Of a DNA stretch of 64,000 nucleotides, positions 31,347-41,572 are shown in pieces. This DNA is from Gemmatimonadota bacterium (GTDB taxonomy: Bacteria > Gemmatimonadota > Gemmatimonadetes > Longimicrobiales > Gaopeijiaceae): positions 1-64,000 of the forward strand of contig JADFSR010000006.1 in the NCBI GenBank assembly GCA_022560615.1, written 5' to 3'. Positions within the stretch are counted from its first letter, which is position 1; the number at the start of each line of letters is the position of its first letter. The translations under genes and the position numbers were made by a program. Below the pieces are notes generated by a model. The model searched no databases and was not told where the DNA came from. It saw nothing but the letters and a program-made list of their open reading frames with translations.

Positions 31347-33773
31347 TCAGCCAACCTCGCCTTGCAACGCGAGAACCGGATCCATCTTCGACGTGCGCCG
31401 AGCTGGCAGATACGCCGCGGTGAGCGCGACGAGTGTGAGAACGACGGCCACGCCTGCGTACGTGACCGGGTCCGTCGCGCTTACGCCGTACAACTGGCTG
31501 GCCATGACGCGACTGAGTAGGAATGCGGCCACGAGCCCCAGGCCGACTCCCGCCAGGGACAGACGCACTCCGTCGATGAGTACGAGGCGAACGATGTCCT
31601 CCGGCTCGGCGCCGACGGCGATGCGGATGCCCAGCTCACTCGTGCGCTGAGACACTCCGTACGAGACCACCCCATAGACTCCGATCGCCGAGAGCACCAG
31701 TGCGACACCCGCAAACAGGACGAGCAGCAACATGCTGAACCGCTCCCTGGCCACCGACGTGGAGAGGATGCCCTCCAGCGTCGAGATGCGTGAGACGGGC
31801 ACCATCGGGTCGGCCGAGCGAACGACTTGTCGCACGCTGGCCATGAGCGACTCCGGATCGGTGCTCGTCCGCAGCGTGAAGCTCATTCTGCGAAAGGGCG
31901 CCTGAGCGACCGGCAGGTATAACGACGGTTCGGACGGCGCGGCGAGTCCGAAGTACTTCACGTCCTGGACCACGCCCACGATCTCGAAACTCTCCACAAG
32001 GAAGCCGCCGAGCGCGACGTGCGGCGGAAGTCCGTCGATCACCCTCCCGATGGGATCCTCATCGGGGAAGTATCGAAGCGCGAGGGACTCGTTCACGACG
32101 GCGACACCTCGCGAAGCTCGGTCGTCCAAGACGTCGAACTCGCGCCCACTGACAACGTCGATCCCCATCGTGCCGAAGTACCCCGGCGATATCTGGCGGT
32201 AGTGAGCCCGGGGCTCTTCGCCTTGCTCGGGCGCGACTCGGTCCCGGACGAGAAAATTGCCGAGGAACGGGATCTCGCGGTCGAAGGGTAGCGCTGCGGT
32301 CGCCGCGACCGACTGCACGCCCGGCAAGCTCTGCATCCGTGCCACCAGATCCGCGTGGAAGTCAGAGACACGCTCCAAGTCGCTGTACGCTCCGCTCGGA
32401 AGGTCCACTCGCAACGTCAGCAGGTTCGTGGTGTCGAAGCCTGGTTCTGTGTCGAGTAGCGCGATGAAGCTGCGAGACATGAGCCCCGCGCCGACGACGA
32501 GCACGACCGCGACCGCGACTTGCGCCACGACCAGCAGGCTTCTGATCCGCTCCCGTCCTCTTCCACCGGTCGAGCCGCGTGAGCCCTCTTGAAGCGACGC
32601 GCGCACATCCATGCTCGCGAGACGGAGTACCGGTGCGAGGCCGAATAGCAGACCTGTGAGGCATGTGGCGACGAACGTTACGAAGAGAACCCGTCCGTCC
32701 ATCGAGACCTCGTCCAGCCGCGGTAGGTCATCGGGTCCGAAAGCCACGAGCAGATCCATGCCCACAGATGCGAAGAAGACCCCCAACACGCCTCCCGCCC
32801 CTGCCAGCACCAGGCTCTCCGTCAGTAGCTGGCGGCTGAGGCGGGCTCGACCCGCCCCCAACGCGGTGCGCACCGCAATCTCCTGCCCCCGGTCCGCCAT
32901 CCGCGAGAGAAGAAGGTTGATGACGTTTACGCACGCCACGAGCAGGAGCAGGCCGGTCGCTCCGAGAAGGACCCACAGGGTGGTGCGCGTGTCGCCGACC
33001 ACTGCGTCGTGAAGTGGGAGCACGGTCGTCGCATAGGCTCGGTTCGTGCCGGGGTACTCCTGCTCGAGTTGGCGGGCGATGCCCGCGATGTCCTGGCGGG
33101 CGGTGGCCAACACGACGTCGGTTCCCAGACGACCCACGACGTCCATCCAACGTGCGTAGCGGCCCGGATACGCGAGCAGGTGCCGGTTCAGCCAGAAGCT
33201 GGAGCTGCCCGGGAAGTCGAAGCCAGGCGGCATCACCCCGATGACTGTGTACTGATCTTCTTCGACGGTCAGGGATCGACCCAGAACGTCGGGGTCGGCG
33301 CCGAAACGGCTCCTCCAGAACTCGTGGCCGAGTACCATGACCTTGCTGGCGCCTGGCTCCCCGTCGCTCTCGGTGAGCGCCCGGCCGAGCACCGCTGAAG
33401 CGCCGAGAACGCTGAAGAGGTTCCCGCCCGCCCAGGTGCCGATAACCTTGACGGCGGCCCCGTCGAGGTCGATGAGCGCGAGCTCCGCTTCCGAAAAGGC
33501 CGCGAGGTCGTCGAGGGTACGATTCCGGCTCTGAAAGTCCGCGATGTCCGGGGGAGACATGAAGCCTCGTTCGACGCCGCGCTCGCTGTTCGTGGACCAC
33601 ACGCGGATCAACTCGTTCGGCGCCTCGTACGGCAGCTCCTGGAGCAGTACGGCGTCGACGACGCTGAAGATCGCCGTGACCGAGCCGATCCCCAGGGCGA
33701 TGGTGAGTACAGCTACCGCCGCGAAGGTGGGGTGCTTGGTGAGGCTGCGAACGGCGTAGCGGACGTCTTTCAA
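31347..33773 (-). CDS. FtsX/MacB-type duplicated permease (ADOP)
   Basis: 808 residues, complete. MKDVRYAVRSLTKHPTFAAV leads into helix ALGIGSVTAIFSVVDAVLL, then a MacB-like periplasmic domain, then FtsX core 1 (EIAVRTALGAGRARLSRQLL) and, after a second periplasmic domain, core 2 (ELGIRIAVGAEPEDIVRLVL). These 'acidobacterial duplicated orphan permeases' occur without an adjacent ATPase, as here. Predicted role: ATP-driven export or envelope mechanics with a partner ATPase elsewhere. Divergent from the M1 peptidase. Confidence 0.9.
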   Translation of the reverse strand: MKDVRYAVRSLTKHPTFAAVAVLTIALGIGSVTAIFSVVDAVLLQELPYEAPNELIRVWSTNSERGVERGFMSPPDIADFQSRNRTLDDLAAFSEAELALIDLDGAAVKVIGTWAGGNLFSVLGASAVLGRALTESDGEPGASKVMVLGHEFWRSRFGADPDVLGRSLTVEEDQYTVIGVMPPGFDFPGSSSFWLNRHLLAYPGRYARWMDVVGRLGTDVVLATARQDIAGIARQLEQEYPGTNRAYATTVLPLHDAVVGDTRTTLWVLLGATGLLLLVACVNVINLLLSRMADRGQEIAVRTALGAGRARLSRQLLTESLVLAGAGGVLGVFFASVGMDLLVAFGPDDLPRLDEVSMDGRVLFVTFVATCLTGLLFGLAPVLRLASMDVRASLQEGSRGSTGGRGRERIRSLLVVAQVAVAVVLVVGAGLMSRSFIALLDTEPGFDTTNLLTLRVDLPSGAYSDLERVSDFHADLVARMQSLPGVQSVAATAALPFDREIPFLGNFLVRDRVAPEQGEEPRAHYRQISPGYFGTMGIDVVSGREFDVLDDRASRGVAVVNESLALRYFPDEDPIGRVIDGLPPHVALGGFLVESFEIVGVVQDVKYFGLAAPSEPSLYLPVAQAPFRRMSFTLRTSTDPESLMASVRQVVRSADPMVPVSRISTLEGILSTSVARERFSMLLLVLFAGVALVLSAIGVYGVVSYGVSQRTSELGIRIAVGAEPEDIVRLVLIDGVRLSLAGVGLGLVAAFLLSRVMASQLYGVSATDPVTYAGVAVVLTLVALTAAYLPARRTSKMDPVLALQGEVG

Positions 33774-33973
33774 CGAATCACTCCCTCAAGGATGCACCAT
33801 TAAAGATTCGAACGCGCAGGACTACCTTGGCTCTACGACCGGTCCGGCGCAACGACTTGGGTGGTTCGTGCGTGGGACGGTGCCGCGCGATGCGTTGGCC
33901 GAGCGGCTTGCTGTGGGCTAGCAGACGGCGGCATCTTGGCGACCCTCAGTCCCTCGCGACATTGGAGTATCGA

Positions 33974-35617
33974 ATGCGTCGAGCCCGTCCGTTGGTGCTG
34001 GCGCTCATGGTCGTGCCGACCTTGGGTGCAGACACGGGGCCGGACACGTACCCGCGCCGCACGGGGATCGATGTCGAGAACTACCGCTTCGAGCTGACGC
34101 TCAGCGATGACACAGACGAAATTGTGGGTCGGGCTACGGTCTCGATTCGCTTTCGGGCCAATGGCGTGGTGGCGGTTCCGCTCGACCTGACCAGCGTGGA
34201 CGGCTCGGGACGGGGGATGCGGGTGTCGTCGGTTACGAGATCCGGCGCCGCTCTCGACTACACGCACGAAAACGATCTGCTCACGATCCGGTTGGCCGAG
34301 CCCGGCCGCGCGGGGCATCGCATCGACCTGACGGTCGAATACCGCGGCGCTCCCGCGGATGGTCTGCGCATCGGGCCGAACAAATACGGCGACAGGACTT
34401 TCTTCAGCGACAACTGGCCGAATCGGGCCAGGAACTGGCTGCCGACGATCGATCACGTGTACGAGAAGGCGACGAGCGAGTTCGTCGTCACCGCACCGAG
34501 TCACTATCAGGTCGTTTCGAACGGCGTCATGGTCGAGGAAACGGATCTCGAAGACGGCGCACGTCTTACCCACTGGAAGCAGTCTGTCCCGATTTCCCCG
34601 TGGCTGTACGTGCTGGGGGTGGCGCGCTTCGCCGTGCAGAACGTCGACGACTTCCAGGGAAGGCCGATCCAGACCTGGGTCTACGCGCAGGATCGGGACG
34701 CCGGCTTCTACGACTTCGCAGTGCCGACGAAACAGGTGATGGAGTTCTTCGACGAGTACGTCGGACCGTTCGCATACGAGAAGCTCGCGAACGTGACCTC
34801 CCCGGCGATTGGCGGGGGCATGGAAGCCGCTACGGCGATCATGTACGGAGAGGACTCCGTAACGGGCGACCGGAGTGTGCGATGGCGCAACGTGATTATC
34901 CACGAGGTCGCGCATCAGTGGTTCGGCAATGCGGTCACGGAGGCCGACTGGGACGACGTGTGGCTGAGTGAGGGTTTCGCGACGTACTTCACGCTTCTCT
35001 TCCGGGAGCACGCTTACGGCCGGGACGACTTCGTCGACGGACTGAAGAGCGCGGCCGAGCGTGTCTTCGCACAGTACGATCAGGATCCCGACTACCGGAT
35101 CGTGCACGACAACCTCGACGACATGAGCCGGGTCACGAGTGGCGCGACGTACCAGAAGGGTGCCTGGGTGCTGCACATGCTCAGGAAGCGCATGGGCGAC
35201 GAGGCTTTCTGGGCGGGGATCCAGGCGTACTATGCGGCTCACCTGAACGGGATCGCGACCACCGACGACTTCCGCCGCGCGATGGAGCAGGCCGCGGGAG
35301 AGAACCTCGAGGCATTTTTCCGCCAGTGGCTGTACGAGGGCGGCAATCCGCATCTGGCGGGCTGGTGGCGGTACGACCCGACGGCTCAGGCGGTGAGCAT
35401 CGAGATCAGACAGACCCAGACGAACGTGGGCCCGTTCGATCTTCCGCTGGAGGTGGGGATTTACATGGGTGCCAGCGAGCGCCCGACCGCCATTCACACC
35501 GTCCATGTCACCAGCGGCTTTCATCGCTTCGTTATCCCGGTGCCAGGTGAGCCAGAGGACGTGCGGCTCGATCCGGACAGTTGGGCGCTGTTCACAGCGG
35601 ACTTCGGGCGCCGATGA
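33974..35617 (+). CDS. M1-family metallopeptidase, secreted
   Basis: 547 residues from ATG 33974, which follows a long noncoding leader; the upstream frame is not protein-like. A signal peptide (LVLALMVVPTLGA) precedes the beta-sandwich domain. The exopeptidase loop reads SPAIGGGMEAATAI, and the zinc site is HEVAHQWFG with the third ligand in LSEGFATYF. The final asparagine of the usual GAMEN motif is alanine here. It probably trims peptides in the periplasm or outside the cell. Confidence 0.9.
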   Translation: MRRARPLVLALMVVPTLGADTGPDTYPRRTGIDVENYRFELTLSDDTDEIVGRATVSIRFRANGVVAVPLDLTSVDGSGRGMRVSSVTRSGAALDYTHENDLLTIRLAEPGRAGHRIDLTVEYRGAPADGLRIGPNKYGDRTFFSDNWPNRARNWLPTIDHVYEKATSEFVVTAPSHYQVVSNGVMVEETDLEDGARLTHWKQSVPISPWLYVLGVARFAVQNVDDFQGRPIQTWVYAQDRDAGFYDFAVPTKQVMEFFDEYVGPFAYEKLANVTSPAIGGGMEAATAIMYGEDSVTGDRSVRWRNVIIHEVAHQWFGNAVTEADWDDVWLSEGFATYFTLLFREHAYGRDDFVDGLKSAAERVFAQYDQDPDYRIVHDNLDDMSRVTSGATYQKGAWVLHMLRKRMGDEAFWAGIQAYYAAHLNGIATTDDFRRAMEQAAGENLEAFFRQWLYEGGNPHLAGWWRYDPTAQAVSIEIRQTQTNVGPFDLPLEVGIYMGASERPTAIHTVHVTSGFHRFVIPVPGEPEDVRLDPDSWALFTADFGRR

Positions 35618-35675
35618 GGATGAACGTGGCGCTGTTGGTCATGAAGGACGGCGAGATCTATAAGAGGCCAGAACG

Positions 35676-36814
35676 ATGAGACGAGTCTGTTGGAGCGTGC
35701 TCGTGTTGGTGCTGCTCCCGGTAGCGGCCTGTGGTGGAGGTGAATCAGCCGACACCCCGTACGATCTCGTGATCGCCAACGGTCGGGTCATCGACCCCGA
35801 GTCGGGGCTGGATGCCGTTCGCACTGTCGCGATCCGTGGCGGGCGCGTCGTTCTCATCCACGACGGGGACGTTCACGGGGACCGCACGATCGATGCGAGC
35901 GGCCTCGTGGTCGTGCCCGGCTTCATCGACCTGCACGAGCACGGCCAGGAAGAGGAGTCGTACGCGCTCATGGTGCGGGACGGGGTAACGAGCGCTTTCG
36001 AGCTCGAGATCGGTACCGCGGATGTCGATGCGTGGTACGCCGAGCGCGAAGGTGGACAGATCGTGAACTACGGCGTGAGCATCGAACACGTGCCGACGCG
36101 CATGGCCGTGCTCGGGGACCCGAGCCAAGCGCTCCTGCCCGCGGGCATCGGAGGCTTCGGCAGCGCCTCAGGGCAGCAGATCGAGGACATGGAACGCCGT
36201 GTCCGCGAGGGGCTCGATCAGGGCGCCGTCGCCGTCGGCTTCGGTTCCGCCTACACGCCCGGCGCCGAGATGTCCGAGATCGCCCGATTGTTCGGTGTGG
36301 CCGCGGAGTATGGAGCCGTGTCCCACATTCACATGCGGGGCGGCCTGGCCGGGCTCGACTCGACGATCACAGCCGCTCGAGAGGCCGGAGCGCGGAGCTG
36401 ACGCGCGCCGCCATCGCGAGTCCGCTCGCGATGATCGCGAGCGACGGCTTCATCGACCAGGGGCGAGGGCACCCACGGACGTCGGGGACCTACTCCAAGG
36501 TGCTTGGGCGCTACGTACGCGACGAGGGGCTGCTCTCGCTCACTGACGCGATCCGGCGGATGACCATCGAGCCCGCGCTTCGCTTGCAGACCCGGGTGCC
36601 GTCGATGGCGCTGAAAGGCCGGATCGCGATAGGTGCGCATGCCGACATCACGATCTTCGACCCCGAGACCATAATCGATCGCTCGACCTACGAGGATGCG
36701 ACGATTCCGGCCGAGGGGATTCCTTACGTGATCATCGCCGGTGAGGTCGTGGTGGACGGTGGCAAGGTGACCGATGCGCGGCCGGGGCGGGCGACTCGCG
36801 CGCGGATCCGGTGA
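35676..36814 (+). pseudogene. D-aminoacylase-like amidohydrolase with internal deletion
   Basis: The 5' part (35676-36401) has a lipoprotein signal ending PVAACG and the amidohydrolase start VVPGFIDLHEHG. It stops at a TGA right after TITAAREAGAR. The 3' part continues in another frame from ELTRAAIASPLAMIASDGF through TSGTYSKVLGRYVRDEG to the end at 36814. In the family these blocks are separated by roughly 130 residues that include metal ligands. I infer a deletion of about 0.4 kb with a frame change near 36396-36404. The protein cannot be functional as read. Confidence 0.85.
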
Positions 36815-36848
36815 GCTTGCAAGAAGCCGGCGGGAGGGGACGCCCGGG

Positions 36849-37463
36849 CTAGGAGAGCTCCTGCACGCGCAGGTTCCTCCAGCGCACCTTGATGCCGCCG
36901 CCGTCATGAATCTGAAGCGCGATGTGACCGGTGGCCTCACCGATCTTCTCGTCGATGAGGTCGATCATCTCGGTGCCGTTGAGCCACGTGGTCACGCGCC
37001 CACCGACGACCCTTATGCGCATCTCGTTCCACTCACCCATACGGAGCGCGGCGTCCTTCTCCGGCTCGGGCTGGATGAGCCAGCCCCGCCCGTACGACTC
37101 GTAGATGCCCCCTGAAAAGAGTCCGGGCGGCGCGACCTCCACCTGCCAGCCGGTGATGATTACGCCATCGAGCGTCGAGCGGAAGAAGACACCGCTGTTG
37201 CCGTTGGCCTCCTGCCTGAACTCGAGAGTGAGCTCGAAGTCGGTGTAGATGGCTTCGGTTCGCAGGTAGCCGTATTGCGCGTCGGGACCACTCTCGCAGA
37301 CGAGCTCGCCGTCTTCGACGTACCACAACTCGGTGCCGTGAACGGCCCACCCGTCGAGGTCCCGGCCATTGAAGATCGAGACCGGCTCCTGGGCCGCGAC
37401 GACGCTCGCGAGCAGCAGGGAAAGCGCCGACGCTGTAGCTGCGACGTTGGATGTCTTGCGCAC
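36849..37463 (-). CDS. DUF1080 / 3-keto-disaccharide hydrolase-like protein
   Basis: 204 residues. A signal peptide (ASALSLLLASVVAAQ) precedes a concanavalin-like beta-sandwich with SIFNGRDLDGWAVHG, NSGVFFRS and the closing motif VTTWLNGTEMIDL. It starts at GTG 37463, 1 nt after the upstream gene's stop. The family includes 3-keto-glycoside hydrolases; here it forms an operon with a second DUF1080 protein and a Gfo/Idh oxidoreductase. Confidence 0.85.
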   Translation of the reverse strand: MRKTSNVAATASALSLLLASVVAAQEPVSIFNGRDLDGWAVHGTELWYVEDGELVCESGPDAQYGYLRTEAIYTDFELTLEFRQEANGNSGVFFRSTLDGVIITGWQVEVAPPGLFSGGIYESYGRGWLIQPEPEKDAALRMGEWNEMRIRVVGGRVTTWLNGTEMIDLIDEKIGEATGHIALQIHDGGGIKVRWRNLRVQELS

Positions 37464-37464
37464 C

Positions 37465-38241
37465 TCAGCTCTCGTTCAACGGACGGATCTTTATGTTCCG
37501 GTACCATACGGGCGTACCGTGGTCCTGCAGTCCGATCGAACCGGAGCGCGCGCGGGAGTAGAGCTCCTCCACTCCGAACTTGCTCTTGGCGACCAACTCC
37601 TCCCACTCGTCCGAGTACAGCTCGAACTCGACGGTTATGTGACCGTTCAGCCAGTGTGTGACATGGTTGCCGTCTACGACGATTCGGCCCGTGTTCCACT
37701 CGCCGGTCGGATTCATGGTCCTCTCGGCCGCTGAATGCAGGTCGTAGTTGTCACCGGTGAGGTGGGTGTTCATGTCCATCGTGCCCATCGCGATATACGC
37801 GGGGTCGTCGAGCACTTGGTACTCCGCGGCGACCTGCCACAGTTCCTTGCCCGGCGCTTCTTTCACTCGATAGAAGATCCCGCTGTTGCCTTCGGGACCC
37901 ACCTTGAAGTCGAACACGAGATCGAAGTCCGTGAACTCCGCGACGGTGATCACGTCTCCGCCGTCCATGTTCCCGCTCGACGACTGACCTGCGAGCTCGC
38001 CGTCTACGGCCTTCCAGCTGTCTGCCGGAATATCGTCGCGGCCATAACCACGCCATCCTTCGGAGCTCTGTCCATCGAAGAGCAGGATCCAGCCCGCGGA
38101 TTCCTCGTCGGCAGTCAACGTGTTGTGGGCCGTCGCCGTGCTTACGTCATCCGCGGACGCAGTTCCGTCTGTGCCGTCACCGCCGCACACCGCTACGAAC
38201 CCGCACAGCAGAAGCGCACTCGGCCATTCCGGGATTCTCAC
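37465..38241 (-). CDS. DUF1080 / 3-keto-disaccharide hydrolase-like lipoprotein
   Basis: 258 residues. GTG 38241 overlaps the oxidoreductase stop as GTGA. Hydrophobic signal SALLLCGFVAVCGG has a possible lipobox cysteine. Motifs: WILLFDGQSSEGWRGYG, GPEGNSGIFYRVKE, NHVTHWLNGHITVEF and a closing GSIGLQDHGTPVWYRN. A second paralogue with probably different sugar specificity. Confidence 0.85.
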   Translation of the reverse strand: MRIPEWPSALLLCGFVAVCGGDGTDGTASADDVSTATAHNTLTADEESAGWILLFDGQSSEGWRGYGRDDIPADSWKAVDGELAGQSSSGNMDGGDVITVAEFTDFDLVFDFKVGPEGNSGIFYRVKEAPGKELWQVAAEYQVLDDPAYIAMGTMDMNTHLTGDNYDLHSAAERTMNPTGEWNTGRIVVDGNHVTHWLNGHITVEFELYSDEWEELVAKSKFGVEELYSRARSGSIGLQDHGTPVWYRNIKIRPLNES

Positions 38242-39602
38242 AGCACTCTCATCTCCTCGGGATCCCAGGAAACCACCTTCTCTTCGAAGTAGCTGTTGTT
38301 GCACGCGAGCGCCGGCGCCGCGGCACGCAAGCCGAAGACCGCGTCCTCGTGAACCGGTGTCCCGTTGCGCACGCCGCGGAAGAAGTTCATGAAGTGGTCG
38401 AAGTGAGCGCCCATGTATCCGTTCTCGACCGAGTATACGCTCTCGGCCGGCGGCAGCATCTGCTTGCGGGCTTCGATCCCCTGGTCCATCTCGTCCGCCT
38501 TCATCTGACTGAAGACGTCGGTGGCGCTGACCGACTTGTTTCGGCGCAGCACGACGTCGGTCCAAGTGACGTCCATCGCGCCTTCGTTTCCTACCAGCCG
38601 GAGGAACGTCGTGCCGGAAGTGCCGTCCACGAAATTCACCCTCAGCGAGAGGTTGAACGGCGGATGCGCGGCGGTCTGCGGGTAGTCGAACATGCCGAGC
38701 AGGATGTCGGGCACCTCGCGGCCATCCTTCCAATAGCGCAGCCCGCCCTGGGCCATGACCTTCCGGGGCCCGTGCGATGACGTAACGAAGTGCAGGCTCG
38801 AGAAGAGGTGCACGAAGAGGTCACCCGACACGCCGGTGCCGTAGTCTCGGTAGTTGCGCCAGCGGAAGATGCGCAGCGGGTCGTACGGCCTGCGTGGCGC
38901 ATCCCCCAGGAACATGTCCCAATCGACGGTCTCCTCCGACGCGCCTTCGGGAATCGCGTACTGCCAGGCACCGATCGGGTCGTTCCTCGCCCAGAACCCT
39001 TCAGCGTAGTTGAGCTCACCGATCGCGCCCTCCTCGAGTAGCTCCTTCGCTTTCTCGTTGCCGAGCGAGCTCATGCCCTGGCTGCCGACCTGGAACGTCT
39101 TTCCCGATTCTCGCTGTGCGCGGATAAGTTCGGCGCCCTGCTCGATCTTGTGCACCATCGGCTTCTCGCAGTAGACCGCCTTGCCCGCGCGAAGAGCATC
39201 TAGGGAGATCTTCTGATGCCAGTGGTCGGGCGTTCCGACGATGACGGCGTCGATGTCGTCGCGCGCGAGAACCTCCCGGTAATCCCGCGTGGTGAAGATG
39301 TCGCTCCCGTGGCGCTCCTTCGCGGCAGTCAGCCTGCCGTCGAAGCAGTCAGCGGCGGCCACGAGCTTCACGCCTGGCACGCGCAGCGCCGTGTCCACGT
39401 CCGCCATACCCATGCCGCCTGCCCCGATCACGGCCAGGTTGATTCGATCGTTGGCGGATTGGTAGGTGCGCGCCGCCATCGTGTATGCGTGGCGTCTCTC
39501 GGCGGCGGAGAGCAGGAGCGGTGTCGCGCCGGCGGCGAGTGCCCCCGCGGCGAGCTCGCTCAGGAAACGGCGGCGCGATTGAGGCGGTCCGGGATCGGTC
39601 AT
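38238..39602 (-). CDS. Gfo/Idh/MocA-family oxidoreductase with Tat signal
   Basis: 454 residues. The twin-arginine signal SRRRFLSELAAGALA targets it to the periplasm already folded with NAD(P). The Rossmann motif is LAVIGAGGMGMADVD, and the conserved EKP lies in GKAVYCEKPMVH. With the two DUF1080 proteins it could oxidise glycosides at C3 and let the hydrolases cleave the product, a route known for 3-keto-sugar degradation. That link is inference from neighbourhood. Confidence 0.88.
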   Translation of the reverse strand: MTDPGPPQSRRRFLSELAAGALAAGATPLLLSAAERRHAYTMAARTYQSANDRINLAVIGAGGMGMADVDTALRVPGVKLVAAADCFDGRLTAAKERHGSDIFTTRDYREVLARDDIDAVIVGTPDHWHQKISLDALRAGKAVYCEKPMVHKIEQGAELIRAQRESGKTFQVGSQGMSSLGNEKAKELLEEGAIGELNYAEGFWARNDPIGAWQYAIPEGASEETVDWDMFLGDAPRRPYDPLRIFRWRNYRDYGTGVSGDLFVHLFSSLHFVTSSHGPRKVMAQGGLRYWKDGREVPDILLGMFDYPQTAAHPPFNLSLRVNFVDGTSGTTFLRLVGNEGAMDVTWTDVVLRRNKSVSATDVFSQMKADEMDQGIEARKQMLPPAESVYSVENGYMGAHFDHFMNFFRGVRNGTPVHEDAVFGLRAAAPALACNNSYFEEKVVSWDPEEMRVL

Positions 39603-39788
39603 GGTTCGGCTCTCAGGTGGCCGGTGGCTGGTCTGGAAGAATGCGCCGGCCGCCGGCCGATTGCCAGTTGCCTTGTGGAGGTCACGCTTCAGGCGAACCG
39701 TGGACGAGAACGACGTTCCATGCCTTCTGTGGCTAGAGGATCGTGTCGGTGATAACCTGCTCGGCGTGTCACTTCGCTCAAAGGATGC

Positions 39789-41246
39789 ATGATGCTCAAT
39801 CGGATGAATCCGGCGTCGACCACGTTCGGGCCGGCGAAGCGCGGACCCATCACCTGGCTCACCGCCAGCGTACTGCTCGCTGCCGCGAGTCCATCGCACG
39901 CCTCCGCCCAAATCGACCTCGCGGCGCTGCAGGACGAGGCTGTCGAGTGGGTACAGCAGTACATCCGTATCAACACCGTCAACCCGCCCGGGAACGAGAC
40001 CCGCGGCGCCGAGTTCTTCGCGGAGATCTTCGAGGCCGAAGGCATCGAGTACGAGATGGTCGAATCGGCTCCGGGCCGTGGCAACATCTGGGCGCGCATC
40101 GAAGGCGGGGACGAGCCTGGGCTCCTGCTGCTGCACCACATGGACGTCGTGCCGGCCGATGAACGGTTCTGGACCACCGATCCGCTCTCGGGCGAGTTGC
40201 GCGACGGATACATCTACGGACGAGGGGCACTCGATACGAAGACGAGCGGGATTCTGCATCTCGCGACCTTCCTGGCGCTGCACCGCACAGGGACACCGCT
40301 CAATCGCGACGTCGTCTTCATGGCTACGGCCGACGAAGAGGCAGGTGGTTTTTTCGGAGCCGGCTGGCTGGTGGAGAACCGACGCGAGCTTTTCGAAAAC
40401 ATCGGCTTCCTTCTCACCGAAGGGGGCGGTGGGTCCGTTGTGGAAGGGAAGACTCAGTTCGGACTTGAAGTCACGCAGAAGGTGCCGTACTGGCTGCGGC
40501 TCACCGCGACGGGCGAGCCAGGACACGGTTCGAGGCCGCTGGTGTCGTATGCGTCCCTGGAGATGGTCGAGGCGTTAGACCGCTTGCGCCGCTACGAGTT
40601 CGAGGCGCGGGTGATCCCGGCGGTCGACCGCCACTTCAAGGGCATGGCCGAGCGCCACCCGGAGCCGTGGCGGAGTCACTTCCAGGATCTGGCGTCGGCG
40701 ATCCGGGAACCCGGCGTTCTCCTCGAGCTGCAGGAGTATGCGCCTGGCCTCCATACGCTCGTGCGCAACACCTGCTCGATTACGCGGTTCGGTGGCAGTG
40801 AGAAGATCAACGTGGTATCGCCGGAGGTCTGGGCAGAGATCGACTGCCGGCTGCTTCCGGATCAAGATCCGGAGCCGTGGCTCGCTGAAGTGCAGGAAGT
40901 ACTCGGGCCTGAAATCGAGATCGAAGTCCTGATGGGCTTCACCCCCGCTGTGTCGTCGATCGATACAGACCTGTACCGGACCGTGCGGGAGGTCACGCTC
41001 GAGACGTTTCCGGAAGCGAGTTTCGTCCCCCAGGTTCTGGGCGGCTTTACCGACAGCCACTTCTTCCGTGACCTCGGCATCGTGAGCTACGGGTACAGCG
41101 CGACCGCGACGCCAGTCGAGGACCAAGGGGGGGTGCACGGAAACGACGAGCGTGTGACCGAGGAGAACGTGCGCCGGGGCGTGGAAATGACACTGAGGAT
41201 TCTGGAACGCTTCGCGGCGATGCGACCGATCATGGAGGAGGAGTGA
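39789..41246 (+). CDS. M20-family peptidase, secreted
   Basis: 485 residues. A signal peptide (LTASVLLAAASPSHASAQ) precedes the catalytic domain: LLLHHMDVVPAD, GRGALDTKTSG, ATADEEAGG and LLTEGGGG. The dimerisation insert starts near TATGEPGHGSRP. It probably hydrolyses peptides or acyl-amino acids outside the cytoplasm. The stop shares a base with the next start (TGATG). Confidence 0.9.
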   Translation: MMLNRMNPASTTFGPAKRGPITWLTASVLLAAASPSHASAQIDLAALQDEAVEWVQQYIRINTVNPPGNETRGAEFFAEIFEAEGIEYEMVESAPGRGNIWARIEGGDEPGLLLLHHMDVVPADERFWTTDPLSGELRDGYIYGRGALDTKTSGILHLATFLALHRTGTPLNRDVVFMATADEEAGGFFGAGWLVENRRELFENIGFLLTEGGGGSVVEGKTQFGLEVTQKVPYWLRLTATGEPGHGSRPLVSYASLEMVEALDRLRRYEFEARVIPAVDRHFKGMAERHPEPWRSHFQDLASAIREPGVLLELQEYAPGLHTLVRNTCSITRFGGSEKINVVSPEVWAEIDCRLLPDQDPEPWLAEVQEVLGPEIEIEVLMGFTPAVSSIDTDLYRTVREVTLETFPEASFVPQVLGGFTDSHFFRDLGIVSYGYSATATPVEDQGGVHGNDERVTEENVRRGVEMTLRILERFAAMRPIMEEE

Positions 41247-41572
41247 TGGCTGAATATGTGAAGGACGTCTGGTCGACCGAGGCCCGTGAGATCATGCCGG
41301 GATTCCGTGGGCACTTCGTGCATTCCGAGCACACTACGCATGTCTACTGGGATGCGGACGAGGGCGCGAGCGTGCCCGACCACAGCCATCCGCACGAGCA
41401 GATCGTCAGCATGCTCGAGGGCACGATCGAGCTCGTGGTGGACGGAACGAAGCATGTGTTGAGCGCAGGGGATGTGCTCGTGATCGAAGGCGGGCAGGTA
41501 CACGGCGGCATCGCACGCACCGCGTGCAAGATTCTGGACGTCTTCTCACCCGTGCGTGAGGAGTACCGATGA
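41246..41572 (+). CDS. Cupin-domain protein
   Basis: 108 residues, one cupin barrel. Motif 1 is PDHSHPHEQIVSMLEG and motif 2 is GDVLVIEGGQVHGG, giving His/His/Glu/His metal ligands. Could be an isomerase, dioxygenase-like enzyme or sensor; function not definable. Start ATG 41246; a GTG 3 nt upstream is also possible. Its end overlaps the DUF1028 start by 4 nt. Confidence 0.85.
   Translation: MAEYVKDVWSTEAREIMPGFRGHFVHSEHTTHVYWDADEGASVPDHSHPHEQIVSMLEGTIELVVDGTKHVLSAGDVLVIEGGQVHGGIARTACKILDVFSPVREEYR

Noticed and set aside
33833-35524. 563-codon minus-strand frame opposite the M1 peptidase
   Set aside because: The plus-strand protein has complete zinc-site motifs, whereas the antisense frame is His/Arg-rich with no domain.
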